NCBI GenBank assembly: GCA_040882255.1
Contig: JBBEBP010000011.1
Span: forward strand, 62,001-126,000
Reading direction: 5' to 3'
DNA: 64,000 nucleotides
Origin: PWQG01 sp040882255
GTDB taxonomy: Bacteria > Pseudomonadota > Gammaproteobacteria > Pseudomonadales > Pseudohongiellaceae
Under the pieces are notes generated by a model that ran no database searches, had not been told where the DNA came from, and saw only the letters and a program-made list of their open reading frames with translations. Below are positions 43,977 to 53,310 of the stretch, piece after piece. Within the stretch, counting starts at the first letter, position 1; each line of letters begins with the position of its first letter. A program made the translations under genes and the position numbers.

Positions 43977-44675
43977 ATGAAGCTCACAACCCGTCTGCTT
44001 GCCATTGATACCTTGTCCCGTTCCTGCACCGTTGCCGTGCTGGACGGCAACGGTGACATGCACTTCCGTCGCGGGAGTGGCCAGCGTCGCCACGCCAGGG
44101 AGGTGCTTTCATTGGTGGATGCCGTGCTGCATGACAGCAGTCTTTCACTATCGGCCTTGTCCGCCATTGCGGTAATCAGCGGGCCGGGGTCGTTTACCGG
44201 ACTGCGCATTGGCATGACCGTCGCCCAGGGGCTGGCGTACTCGACATCACTGCCTGTAATTCCAGTATCGTCTCTGGCCCTGCTTGCAGAAGCAGCGTCC
44301 ATCGACCGGGCGAATGTCCGGGCGCTTTGCTTGCTGGGAGCGCGACCGGGAGAATATTATCATGCGACATACCGGGTCGAGGATGACCTGCCCCGGTTGC
44401 TGGACAGCGAACGGGTGGGGCCGTGCACGTTCGCGGATGCGGAGCCACATGACCTCGTTGTGACCGATGAGTCCACCGCCATGGCATTGCGGGCCGATCC
44501 GCTATTCCCTTTTGCCGAGCCGACGGTGGTTGACGTCGATGCGGCTGTTCTTGTCCGTCTGTCGGCCCGCCTCATGCAGAATGTCCCTTCGATAGCGATT
44601 TCTCCGACCCGCGCCGTACCAGCGTATATCAAGGATGATCTCGAGTACCGCAAGAGCGGCCTGCCGGGGAGCTGA
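43977..44675 (+). CDS. tsaB: tRNA threonylcarbamoyladenosine biosynthesis protein TsaB
   Basis: 232-residue partner of TsaD in making t6A37 of ANN-decoding tRNAs. ASKHA-fold N-terminus RLLAIDTLSRSCTVAVL and ISGPGSFTGLRIGMTVAQGLAY are diagnostic. The ATG overlaps no ribosome site of note. The stop overlaps rsmJ (TGATG). Confidence 0.94.
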   Translation: MKLTTRLLAIDTLSRSCTVAVLDGNGDMHFRRGSGQRRHAREVLSLVDAVLHDSSLSLSALSAIAVISGPGSFTGLRIGMTVAQGLAYSTSLPVIPVSSLALLAEAASIDRANVRALCLLGARPGEYYHATYRVEDDLPRLLDSERVGPCTFADAEPHDLVVTDESTAMALRADPLFPFAEPTVVDVDAAVLVRLSARLMQNVPSIAISPTRAVPAYIKDDLEYRKSGLPGS

Positions 44676-45454
44676 TGGTGGACGTGCAGGCGGGGTCCAT
44701 CCAATTCGTGGGTGTTGCAGATGATGGCCTTCCTCGCTCCAGTGCCTTGTCGCGTGACCTGGCGCTCCCTCTTGTGGCTCCGGGAGATGCCGGTAGCGTG
44801 ACGTTTCTGCTCCGTTACGACGATGATGCGGTGTTGCATCTGCATGATGTGGATTCGCGCATGACATTGGCGGCGTCGTTCGATGGCGGCAGTCTTGGAT
44901 ACCGTCGTCGTCAGCACGTCGGTAGTGAGTTGTTGGTAAAAGCCGCCGGCGGCTTGCGTGCCTCCGGGCGCAGTGTCATCGATGCAACGGCCGGCCTGGG
45001 GGGAGATGCCCTGTTACTGGCGACTGCGGGATTCCACGTGACCATGATCGAGCGTTCGCCGGTGGTTGCCGCGTTGTTGATGAATGCGCTGGACCGTGCG
45101 GCGGATAGTGCGGATCCCGAGCTACGTCGGACGGCATCCTGCATGCAGTTGTATACGGGGAATGCGGCACAGTGGTTGGGCCGTCATCGGTCGGATGTGG
45201 TTTGTCTGGACCCGATGTTTCCTCCGCGCAGGAAGAGCGCCCGGGTGCGTAAGGAAATGTTTCTGTTGGGTAAGCTGCTGGCTGCCGAGGACCAGGGGGA
45301 GGCGTTGCTGGAGCCGGCCCTGCGGGCGGCCGATAACCGGGTGGTGGTGAAGCGGCCCCGGCTTGCCCCCTGTCTGGCTGGCATGAGGCCTGACTGGCAA
45401 CTGAGCGGGCGCTCGACCCGTTTTGACGTCTACTCAGTCTCCAGCGGTCAGTAG
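44675..45454 (+). CDS. rsmJ: 16S rRNA (guanine-1516-N2)-methyltransferase
   Basis: SAM-dependent methyltransferase, 259 residues. SAM motif I DATAGLGGDALLLA (about 107-120), post-I VTMIERSPVVAALL, and the family-specific LDPMFPPRRKSARVRKEM. Its last 21 bases overlap the convergent dapE. Confidence 0.92.
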   Translation: MVDVQAGSIQFVGVADDGLPRSSALSRDLALPLVAPGDAGSVTFLLRYDDDAVLHLHDVDSRMTLAASFDGGSLGYRRRQHVGSELLVKAAGGLRASGRSVIDATAGLGGDALLLATAGFHVTMIERSPVVAALLMNALDRAADSADPELRRTASCMQLYTGNAAQWLGRHRSDVVCLDPMFPPRRKSARVRKEMFLLGKLLAAEDQGEALLEPALRAADNRVVVKRPRLAPCLAGMRPDWQLSGRSTRFDVYSVSSGQ

Positions 45455-46594
45455 CTCGGCCATGACGCGCTCATAGACGATCGAAAGCGTATCCAGATCC
45501 TGCACGCGGACATGTTCGTCAATCTTGTGGATACTGTTATTGCAGGGACCCAGCTCGACCAGATGGGTTCCCGTTGGTGCAATGAAGCGTCCGTCCGATG
45601 TCCCGCCTGAAGTCGAGCGCTCCGGAATCACGCCGGTGACGGACGTGATGCAGTCGGCCACACGGTCCACGAAGGGACTGTCCAGTGTGACGAAGGGGGC
45701 GCCTGACAACCTCCACGTCAGAGTGAATGGAACACCATGGCGTGTCAGTATCGCATCGGTGCGTTCCCGTAATGATTCGCGGGTGGACTCGGTGGAGAAA
45801 CGAAAGTTGAAGGTCACTTCCAGGTCACCCGGAATCACATTTTCAGCACCAGTGCCGGCATGAATATTGGAAATCTGGAATGAGGTTGGCGGGAACCCTT
45901 CGTTGCCCTCGTCCCATACGGTGTCGCACAGCTCCCGGAGAGGGGCGAGGCTTTCATGGACTGGATTCCGTGCCAGTTGCGGATAGGCGATGTGCCCCTG
46001 TACGCCATGAAATACCAGCTGTCCATGCAGGGAGCCGCGGCGGCCGATCTTGATGACATCCCCCAGCCGGTCTCGGCTGCTGGGCTCGCCGACCACGCAG
46101 TAGTCGATGTGCTCTCCTCGTTCCTGCAGCTTCTCGATCACCGCCCTGGTGCCGGCGGCTGCGGGGCCCTCTTCGTCGCTGGTGACCAGGAAGGCCAGTG
46201 AGCCGTTCATGCTCCGTGAATTCTGTTCACAAGCTGCCCGGAACCGTTCACAGGCCGTGACCATGGCCGCCAGGCTGCCCTTCATGTCCGCAGTTCCGCG
46301 ACCGTACAGAATGCCATCTCTCAGGTCGGGCTCGAAAGGAGGGGAGGACCATTCCTTCAGTGGCCCCGGCGGCACCACATCAGTATGACCGGCAAAGCAC
46401 AGTACCGGAGCGGTATCGCCCAGGCGGGCCCAGAAATTGCGGACCCCGCCACGATCCATGGTTTCCACGGTGAAGCCCAGATCACGCAGACGCCCGGCCA
46501 GCAGTGCATTACAGCCGGCATCGTCCGGCGTGACCGAGGCGCGCCGCACCAATTCGCGGGTCAATGCCAGCGTCGGACTGTCCTGTATGCTCAT
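45434..46594 (-). CDS. dapE: Succinyl-diaminopimelate desuccinylase
   Basis: Di-zinc peptidase of the lysine/meso-DAP pathway, 386 residues. Metal and catalytic residues: FAGHTDVVPPG, GTADMKGSLAAM, TSDEEGPA, GEPSSRDRLGD and the C-terminal NNSIHKIDEHV. It lies 11 bases after dapD on the same strand, so the two adjacent steps are co-transcribed. The 3' end is convergent with rsmJ. Confidence 0.96.
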   Translation of the reverse strand: MSIQDSPTLALTRELVRRASVTPDDAGCNALLAGRLRDLGFTVETMDRGGVRNFWARLGDTAPVLCFAGHTDVVPPGPLKEWSSPPFEPDLRDGILYGRGTADMKGSLAAMVTACERFRAACEQNSRSMNGSLAFLVTSDEEGPAAAGTRAVIEKLQERGEHIDYCVVGEPSSRDRLGDVIKIGRRGSLHGQLVFHGVQGHIAYPQLARNPVHESLAPLRELCDTVWDEGNEGFPPTSFQISNIHAGTGAENVIPGDLEVTFNFRFSTESTRESLRERTDAILTRHGVPFTLTWRLSGAPFVTLDSPFVDRVADCITSVTGVIPERSTSGGTSDGRFIAPTGTHLVELGPCNNSIHKIDEHVRVQDLDTLSIVYERVMAELLTAGD

Positions 46595-46605
46595 CGGGGT
46601 TGGCC

Positions 46606-47643
46606 TCAGTTGTGTCGGTGCAGTTCTTCGTTGAGTTCAATCTGCGTACTGTTGGCACGGCATTCCACGCCGCCTGTGGTCGAGTTCCGGCGGAACAGCA
46701 GATCGGAGTGGCCGGACAGCTCGCGGGCCTTCACAGTACGAACGGGCTGGTTGTCCCGATCCATCAGCTGCAGTTTGGTTCCGGCCGTGATATACAGTCC
46801 GGCTTCCACCACGCAGCGGTCACCCAGGGCGATGCCGATGCCGGCATTGGCGCCGATCAGACAGTCCCGGCCTACCGAGATGACTTCCTTGCCACCGCCG
46901 GACAGTGTGCCCATGGTGCTGCAGCCGCCGCCCAGGTCGCTTCCTTCACCGATCACGACGCCGGCGGAAATGCGGCCCTCGATCATGGCCGGACCCAGCG
47001 TACCGGCGTTGAAATTGATGAAACCCTCGTGCATCACTGTGGTGCCTTCGCCGCCGTGTGCCCCCCGCCCCCCACGGGCGGTGTCGGCAATACGGATACC
47101 GGGCGGGATGACGTAGTCGGACATCTTCGGGAACTTGTCCACCGCATCTACTGACAGAGCGCGGCCGGCCAGACGGGCCTGTAACTGCCGTTGTGGCAAT
47201 TCGGGCAGGTCGATGGGGCCCTCGCTGGTCCATGCGATATTGTGCAGCACGCCGAAGGCGCCTCGCAGGTTCAGTGTGTGAGGCTGACAGAGGCGGTGGG
47301 ACAGCAGGTGCAGCTTGAGGTACACCTCGGCCACGGAGGCGGGAGCTTCGTCAGTGGCCAGGAAAGTGGCCACGATGGGGCGGGCGGCCGACTGCAGGGC
47401 ATGGACCAGTTGACGGCTGTGTTCGTCGCCGCTGTCGCTGATTGCTTTCTCCAGCGCTTCCAGCTGCACCGGTTCCAGCACGATGGCGCGGTTGCCTCCG
47501 CTATAGCCACAGGCCTTGCCGGCAGCGCGTGTCACGCCAGGATCCGGGTGTAACATTGGCGCGGGGTACCAGGTTTCAATCAGCGCCCCTTCACGGTTCA
47601 GGGTGGCGATGCCCAGGCCGAAACTGTGGAGTGTGTCAGTCAT
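46606..47643 (-). CDS. dapD: Tetrahydrodipicolinate N-succinyltransferase
   Basis: Acyltransferase using succinyl-CoA, 345 residues, the long pseudomonad-type form. A left-handed beta-helix of hexapeptide repeats spans the C-terminal half (GFINFNAGTLGPAMIEGRIS, DLGGGCSTMGTLSGGG, IGANAGIGIALGDRCVVEAG). Supplies the dapE substrate after transamination. Confidence 0.95.
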   Translation of the reverse strand: MTDTLHSFGLGIATLNREGALIETWYPAPMLHPDPGVTRAAGKACGYSGGNRAIVLEPVQLEALEKAISDSGDEHSRQLVHALQSAARPIVATFLATDEAPASVAEVYLKLHLLSHRLCQPHTLNLRGAFGVLHNIAWTSEGPIDLPELPQRQLQARLAGRALSVDAVDKFPKMSDYVIPPGIRIADTARGGRGAHGGEGTTVMHEGFINFNAGTLGPAMIEGRISAGVVIGEGSDLGGGCSTMGTLSGGGKEVISVGRDCLIGANAGIGIALGDRCVVEAGLYITAGTKLQLMDRDNQPVRTVKARELSGHSDLLFRRNSTTGGVECRANSTQIELNEELHRHN

Positions 47644-47679
47644 GTGGCGAATTCCTTGTCGGTGTCATTATCAGGGCGC

Positions 47680-50364
47680 TTATTGTATCAGCGCCTCTTT
47701 CAGGGCTTTCCTCAGCTGTTCATTGCGCTCCGGATCGGTCAGTGGGTGGTCTTCCCAGTCGGTAATGAAGAACAGGTCCTCCACGCGCTCGCCAAGCGTC
47801 GCAATGCGGGCATTGAGCAACTGGATGTTCTGTTCGGCGAATACCTTGCCGATGGCCGCAAGAATACCGGGGCGGTCGATGCAGCTCAGTTCCAGGATGG
47901 TATACGGGGTATCGTCGTGATTGATGATCTCCGTGTCCACGAACTGATCGAAATGACGCAGTTTGCGCGGTGTGCGTTTGTCCGTGGTGCGCAGGTTGGC
48001 CTTCGGGTCGCACAGATACGTCCGCAAGGTTCGTTTGATTTCGTCGATGCGCCGAGGCCGTTCCTCAATGGCGTTGCCATCGCTTTCCAGCACCGAGTAG
48101 GTGTTCATGCAGTAATTTTTCTGTGATGTGAAGATCCGTGCGTCCTGGATGTTCAGTCCCAATTGATCCATGGCCGCCGCGCTACTGGCAAAGAGGTAGG
48201 GTCGGTTCACGGTGTAGATGAAAATATGCGTGGCCCCTTCCGCCAGGGTATCGGTGGTGTCCTGCACCAGGACCAGTGTCTCCTCGCCCTCATGGCGCGC
48301 AATCGCTTCCGTATGCCATACGATGTTGCTGACCGATTCACGGACAAAGTACTCGTCATCCGTGGTATCCCAGATCTGAAGGACCTCATCTTCCGTCAGC
48401 CCCTTGTCCAGCAGTTTGGGCAGGGCGCTTTCCTGTTTGTCACGGATCCTTTCATCGCGGTCGATGGGGTTTTCAAGGCCGCGCCGCAGGGCCCGTTTGG
48501 TATTGAGGTACAGCTGGCGCAGCAGGGAAGCTCGCCAGGCATTCCAGAGTGTGGGGTTGGTCGCATTGATATCCGCCACGGTGAGGGCGTACAGGTAATC
48601 CAGGTGCAGCTTGTCGCCGACTTCCGTGGCAAACTCGTGGATCACTTCCGGGTCCATGATGTCCTTGCGCTGGGCCGTCATCGACATCAGCAGATGCTTG
48701 CTGATCAGCCAGGCGACCAGATTGGCGTCCCAGGTGCTCAGGTGGTGGCGCTCGCAGAACCGTGTGGCATCGTCCATGCCCAATACCGAGTGATCGCCAC
48801 CGCGTCCCTTGGCAATGTCGTGGTACAGGCCGGCAATATACAACAGTTCGATCTTTGGCAGGCGGCGTACGATATGGGCGGCGATCGGGTAATCGTCTTC
48901 GGCATCGGGCAGGCGGAAGCGCCGCATGTTCTCCACCACCTGCAGTGTATGCGCATCCACCGTGTAGATGTGGAAAAGGTCGTGCTGCATCTTGCCGGTG
49001 ATGGCGCCGAACTCGGGCAGGTAGCGCGCCAGAATGCCGTAGCGCGCCATACGACGCAGCTGCGTGGAGAAATCGTGGCTGGAGCGCAACAACTCCATGA
49101 AGAGAGTGACGTTGCGCAGGTCGTGGCGAAAATCCTCGTCGATCAGATGGCGATGCTCGCGAATCTGGCGGATGGTGGCGGCCCGCACACCCTGGATCTC
49201 GGGGTGCTGGGCCATCAGGACAAAGATCTCCAACAGCGCAAACGGGAAACGGCTGAAGGTTTCGGCACTGCTTGCCTCGATATAACCGTTACGGACCTGG
49301 AATCGTTTGTTGAGCGTGTGCACTTCCGTGTTTTCGCCGGCCCGCAGGATTGCCTCATCGAAATGCTGTAGCAGCATATCGTTGAGCTCTCGCACGGTGG
49401 CAACGGCACGGTAGTAGCTCTGCATCAGTTTCTCCACACCCAGGCTGCGCTCATCGTCGTGATAGTCGAACAGCGCAGCCAGTTCTTTCTGTTTGTCGAA
49501 CAGCAGCCGGTCTTCGCGGCGTCCTGCCAGCAGATGCAGGCCCCAGCGGAGCTGCCAGAGCAGTTTCTCGCTGCGTTGCAGCAGTTCGAATTCACTGGGC
49601 AGCAGAAAGTCCAGCCGTACCAGGTCTTCCAGGGTCTCGGCGTTATAATGCCGCTTGGCAATCCAGGCGATGGTCTGGATATCACGCAATCCGCCCGGAG
49701 AGGTCTTGATGTTGGGCTCCAGGGCGTAGTCAATGTCATAGTACTTGCGGTGGCGGTTGATCTGCTCGTCGCGCTTGGCCCGGAAGAACTCCCGCGTAGG
49801 CCATATGTCGTCCGTACTGGTCATTTCCATCATCCGGTGGCGCAGGTGCTCGGGCCCGGCAATGGTCCGCGATTCCATCAGGCTGGTCACCACGGTGATG
49901 TCCTTGCGGGCCTCCTCCTGGCACTGCTCCAGGGAACGCACGCTATGGCCGATTTCCAGGTTCAGGTCCCAGAGGAATGTGAAGAACTCTCCCAGTTGTT
50001 GTCGGTTGGTCTCGCTGCCCTGTCCATTGTCCAGCAGTAGCAGGTCGACGTCGGAATGGGGATGCAGTTCGCCGCGGCCATAGCCGCCAACGGCGATCAA
50101 TGCCAGTTTTTCGGGATCCTGCCATTCGTAGCGCTGCCAGATATGATGCAGCAGGCCGTCCACGAAAGTGGCGCGGCCGCGCACCAGAGAGGCGATGTCC
50201 TCACCCTCGCGGTAGCGCTGCTCAAGCGTGGATTCCGCAGTGGCAATGCATTCGCGGTAGGCCGACAGGGTGTCAGTGTGCTCGTCCAGGTACTGGTCCA
50301 TCTGCCTCGCATCGAACAGCGGTGCGAGGGCGGTCTGGATATCGGTCGTGGAGTGACTCTCCAA
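47680..50364 (-). CDS. glnD: [Protein-PII] uridylyltransferase / uridylyl-removing enzyme
   Basis: Nitrogen sensor that modifies PII by glutamine level, about 894 residues. Nucleotidyltransferase motif GGYGRGELHPHSDVDLLLL near the N-terminus, an HD hydrolase domain (LYIAGLYHDIAKGRGGDHS near 475), and two C-terminal ACT domains. The start is uncertain: a TTG at 50364 has GGAG seven bases upstream and fits the family length; a TTG at 50403 is an alternative. No early ATG exists. Confidence 0.94.
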   Translation of the reverse strand: MESHSTTDIQTALAPLFDARQMDQYLDEHTDTLSAYRECIATAESTLEQRYREGEDIASLVRGRATFVDGLLHHIWQRYEWQDPEKLALIAVGGYGRGELHPHSDVDLLLLDNGQGSETNRQQLGEFFTFLWDLNLEIGHSVRSLEQCQEEARKDITVVTSLMESRTIAGPEHLRHRMMEMTSTDDIWPTREFFRAKRDEQINRHRKYYDIDYALEPNIKTSPGGLRDIQTIAWIAKRHYNAETLEDLVRLDFLLPSEFELLQRSEKLLWQLRWGLHLLAGRREDRLLFDKQKELAALFDYHDDERSLGVEKLMQSYYRAVATVRELNDMLLQHFDEAILRAGENTEVHTLNKRFQVRNGYIEASSAETFSRFPFALLEIFVLMAQHPEIQGVRAATIRQIREHRHLIDEDFRHDLRNVTLFMELLRSSHDFSTQLRRMARYGILARYLPEFGAITGKMQHDLFHIYTVDAHTLQVVENMRRFRLPDAEDDYPIAAHIVRRLPKIELLYIAGLYHDIAKGRGGDHSVLGMDDATRFCERHHLSTWDANLVAWLISKHLLMSMTAQRKDIMDPEVIHEFATEVGDKLHLDYLYALTVADINATNPTLWNAWRASLLRQLYLNTKRALRRGLENPIDRDERIRDKQESALPKLLDKGLTEDEVLQIWDTTDDEYFVRESVSNIVWHTEAIARHEGEETLVLVQDTTDTLAEGATHIFIYTVNRPYLFASSAAAMDQLGLNIQDARIFTSQKNYCMNTYSVLESDGNAIEERPRRIDEIKRTLRTYLCDPKANLRTTDKRTPRKLRHFDQFVDTEIINHDDTPYTILELSCIDRPGILAAIGKVFAEQNIQLLNARIATLGERVEDLFFITDWEDHPLTDPERNEQLRKALKEALIQ

Positions 50365-50413
50365 AGTGGCTCTCCAAAAAGGCGGAACGGTCGTGAATAA
50401 CAAGGCCGGATCG

Positions 50414-51187
50414 CTAGAAAGATTCTTCCTTGCGGCGTGTGAGCACTTCGCAGCCGTCGGCGGTCACCGCCAGGGTGTGCTCCCATTGCGCGGAGAGACG
50501 TCGATCCTTGGTGGTCACGGTCCAGCCGTCTGCCTTGTTCAGCTTCGTGTGTCGGGTGCCGGCGTTCAGCATGGGCTCGATGGTGAACGTCATGCCCTGC
50601 TTCAGGACCAGACCGGTGCCCGGGTGGCCATAGTGCAATACCTGGGGTTCCTCGTGGAAACCGAGGCCGATGCCGTGTCCGCAGTATTCACGCACCACCG
50701 AGTAGTTGTTGCCTTCCGCATGAGTCTGAATGACGTGACCGATGTCACCGAGCTGTGTGCCCGGACGGACAATTCCGATGGCCTGGTACAGGCATTCCTG
50801 CGTGATTCGCACCAGGCGCTTCGCGTGAGCTGCCACCTCGCCGACCAGGAACATCTTGCTGGTGTCCCCGTGGTAGCCGTCCTTGATGACGGTGATGTCG
50901 ATATTGAGGATGTCGCCTTTCTTCAGGATCTTGCTGTCGCTGGGTATGCCGTGGCAGATCACGTGGTTGAGTGAAGTGCAGACCGATTTCGGAAACCCGT
51001 TGTAGTTGAGCGGGGCCGGGATGGCGCCCTGGGTGTTGACGATGTAGTCGTGACAGATACGGTCCAGCTCGCCGGTGCTGATGCCGGGTTCCACGTGCGG
51101 ACCGATCATCTCCAGCACTTCGGAGGCCAGTCGGCCGGCCACGCGCATTTTCTCGATTTCGTCGGGTGTTTTGATGGTGATGGCCAT
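50414..51187 (-). CDS. map: Methionine aminopeptidase, type I
   Basis: Removes N-terminal Met from nascent proteins, 257 residues. Metal ligands and His are visible in NIDITVIKDGYHGDTSKMF, GHGIGLGFHEEPQV, FTIEPML and WEHTLAVT. Divergent from rpsB, the usual map-rpsB arrangement. Confidence 0.97.
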   Translation of the reverse strand: MAITIKTPDEIEKMRVAGRLASEVLEMIGPHVEPGISTGELDRICHDYIVNTQGAIPAPLNYNGFPKSVCTSLNHVICHGIPSDSKILKKGDILNIDITVIKDGYHGDTSKMFLVGEVAAHAKRLVRITQECLYQAIGIVRPGTQLGDIGHVIQTHAEGNNYSVVREYCGHGIGLGFHEEPQVLHYGHPGTGLVLKQGMTFTIEPMLNAGTRHTKLNKADGWTVTTKDRRLSAQWEHTLAVTADGCEVLTRRKEESF

Positions 51188-51529
51188 GTATAGTGGCTCT
51201 GCTGCGTCAAATGATGGACGCGTATTGTAAAGGACGGAGGCTACGATTGCATCCGTGTGGAGCTGCGTCTGTGCTTTATGTTGGTGCTTTTATGTGGTAT
51301 AAAGCTGCCCGCCTGAAAGTGCGCTTGCAGGCGGTGGTGCCGGCTCGTCCGGTCCCGATCAAAAGAAAGACGAAAGAGCAACGAGAAGGTCCGGTATTGC
51401 CGGGCCATTAACTGTAACGTCACACATACACCGGCACATGTGCCATGGGTGCCTGTCGAAGCGCTTGCGCGGGGCGGGTCTGGTCATGGGGTGTATGGAG
51501 GCTTAACCCGAAATCAAGGTAACTACATC
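51188..51529. promoter_or_regulatory. Divergent map/rpsB control region and rpsB leader
   Basis: About 340 bases without a gene. Toward rpsB there is an extended -10 (TGGTATAAA, 51295-51303) giving a long leader. The leader holds a 7-bp stem (GGTCCGG/CCGGGCC, 51388-51406), a perfect palindrome GGCACATGTGCC (51433-51444) and a G-rich stretch before the ATG. Toward map, TACAAT on the minus strand (51224-51229) with a G+C-rich discriminator is a possible -10. In E. coli, S2 represses rpsB-tsf through such a leader; whether this one does is inferred. Confidence 0.5.
51295..51303 (+). promoter_or_regulatory. Candidate extended -10 promoter for rpsB
   Basis: TGG followed by TATAAA, the TGn extended -10 type, with only a weak -35 (TTTATG, 51275-51280) 17 bases upstream. 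The predicted transcript would have a leader of about 220 bases before rpsB. Confidence 0.4.
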
Positions 51530-52339
51530 ATGACTGTATCCATGAAGGAAATGCTCCAGGCGGGTGTCCACTTTGGCCACCAGAGCCGCTACTGGAACCC
51601 GAAAATGCGCCAGTACATCTTCGGCGCCCGCAACAAGATCCACATCATCAACCTGGAGCAGACTGTCCCGATGCTGGACACCGCTCTGGACGCGGTGAAG
51701 CGACTGGCTTCCCAGAACAAGAAGATCCTGTTCGTTGGCACCAAGCGTGCGGCCAGCAAGATCATCCGCGCCGAAGCCGAGCGCGCCGGCATGCCCTACG
51801 TCGATCACCGCTGGCTGGGCGGCATGCTGACCAACTACAAGACCATCCGTGGTTCCATCAAGCGCCTGCGCGACCTGGAAGCCCAGGAAACGGACGGCAC
51901 GTTCGAACGCCTGACCAAGAAAGAGGCGCTGATGCGCCGCCGGGCCATGGACAAGCTGAACCGCAGTATCGGGGGTATCAAGGACATGAGCGGCCTGCCT
52001 GACGCGCTGTTCGTGATCGATGTTGACCATGAGCGAATTGCCGTGACAGAAGCCAACAGCCTGCGGATCCCCGTCATCGGTATCGTCGATACCAACAGCG
52101 ATCCGGATGGCGTGGACTACCCGATTCCCGGTAATGATGACGCCATTCGGGCCATTCGCCTGTATGCCCGTGTTTTCGCCGATGCCTGCCTGAGTGGCAA
52201 GAACGAAGGCAATGCGATGACTGGCGGCGACAGCGAGTTTGTGGAAGTGAGCGATGAAGAGCCAGTGGCGGCTGAAGCCAAGCCGGCTGAGGCCGAAAAG
52301 AAGGCGGCTGACGAAACGCCGACCGCTCCTTCAGCCTGA
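51530..52339 (+). CDS. rpsB: 30S ribosomal protein S2
   Basis: 269 residues. MKEMLQAGVHFGHQSRYWNP, KKILFVGTKRAAS, RWLGGMLTNYKTIR and PDALFVIDVDHE are family hallmarks. An acidic Ala/Glu-rich tail (EEPVAAEAKPAEAEKKAADE) extends beyond the E. coli protein. ATG 51530 fits the family; an in-frame start at 51440 is rejected. rpsB-tsf-pyrH-frr follow in the standard order. Confidence 0.97.
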   Translation: MTVSMKEMLQAGVHFGHQSRYWNPKMRQYIFGARNKIHIINLEQTVPMLDTALDAVKRLASQNKKILFVGTKRAASKIIRAEAERAGMPYVDHRWLGGMLTNYKTIRGSIKRLRDLEAQETDGTFERLTKKEALMRRRAMDKLNRSIGGIKDMSGLPDALFVIDVDHERIAVTEANSLRIPVIGIVDTNSDPDGVDYPIPGNDDAIRAIRLYARVFADACLSGKNEGNAMTGGDSEFVEVSDEEPVAAEAKPAEAEKKAADETPTAPSA

Positions 52340-52392
52340 CGGTCACCGGGATTTGACACAATTTTCAAGAATATAGTGAGAGGCAAGGGCAA

Positions 52393-53265
52393 ATGGCAAC
52401 TATTTCCGCAGCAATGGTAAAGGAGCTCCGCGAGCGTACCGGGCTGGGCATGATGGATTGTAAGAAGGCGCTGGTAGCGGCAGATGGTGACCTGGACAGG
52501 GCTATCGAGGATCTGCGCAAGGCCAGCGGGTTGAAAGCCGCCAAGAAGGCGGGCCGCACGGCGGCTGAAGGTGTGGTGATGACCCGCGTATCCGACGACG
52601 CCACTGTTGGCGTGATCATCGAGATCAACAGCGAAACCGACTTCGTGGCGCGTGATGATAATTTTCTGGCATTTGCGAACGATGTGCTGCAACAGGCTTT
52701 TGATCGTCGTGAGGAGGATGTGGCGAAGCTCATGGCCGACGGACTGGAATCGGCGCGTGAGGCGCTGGTCCAGAAGATTGGCGAGAACATCAACGTGCGC
52801 CGGGTGGCCGTGGTCGAGGCGGCGGACGGTGCCGTGGGCAGCTATGTTCACAGCAACAGCCGGATTGCCACGTTGGTCGGTCTGCAAGGCGGTGACGCTG
52901 ATGTGGCGCGCGATGTGGCCATGCATGTAGCGGCGGCCAATCCGCTGGTGGTTCGTGGTGCTGATATGCCCGGGGAAATGCTGGACAAGGAGAAAGAAAT
53001 TTTCTCTGCCCAGGCAGCGGAAAGCGGGAAGCCGCCGGAGATTGTCGAGAAGATGGTCGAGGGACGTCTGCGCAAGTTCGTTGCGGAGCTGAGTCTGGTG
53101 GATCAGCCCTTTGTGAAGGATCCGGACTGCACGGTAGCCGAACTGCTCAAGAAAGCCGGCGCCGATGTGGCCGGATTCGTGCGCTATGAGGTGGGCGAGG
53201 GTATCGAGAAGGAAGAAGTGGATTTCGCCGAAGAGGTGGCCGCTCAGGCAGGTGGCAAGTCCTGA
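52393..53265 (+). CDS. tsf: Elongation factor Ts
   Basis: Nucleotide exchange factor for EF-Tu, 290 residues. N-terminal UBA-like domain RERTGLGMMDCKKAL, core with NSETDFVARDDNF, and the C-terminal coiled region. GAGGCAAGG lies just before the ATG. Confidence 0.97.
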   Translation: MATISAAMVKELRERTGLGMMDCKKALVAADGDLDRAIEDLRKASGLKAAKKAGRTAAEGVVMTRVSDDATVGVIIEINSETDFVARDDNFLAFANDVLQQAFDRREEDVAKLMADGLESAREALVQKIGENINVRRVAVVEAADGAVGSYVHSNSRIATLVGLQGGDADVARDVAMHVAAANPLVVRGADMPGEMLDKEKEIFSAQAAESGKPPEIVEKMVEGRLRKFVAELSLVDQPFVKDPDCTVAELLKKAGADVAGFVRYEVGEGIEKEEVDFAEEVAAQAGGKS

Positions 53266-53310
53266 GCCTCACCGCTTCCTTTTTTCAGACATGACCACGG
53301 GAGCACCAGC

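Noticed and set aside
48163..49371. 402-residue plus-strand frame opposite glnD
   Set aside because: GlnD domains read clearly on the other strand; this one shows no motif.
52353..52377. TTGACA and TATAGT between rpsB and tsf
   Set aside because: Spacing is only 13 bases, too short for a sigma-70 promoter.
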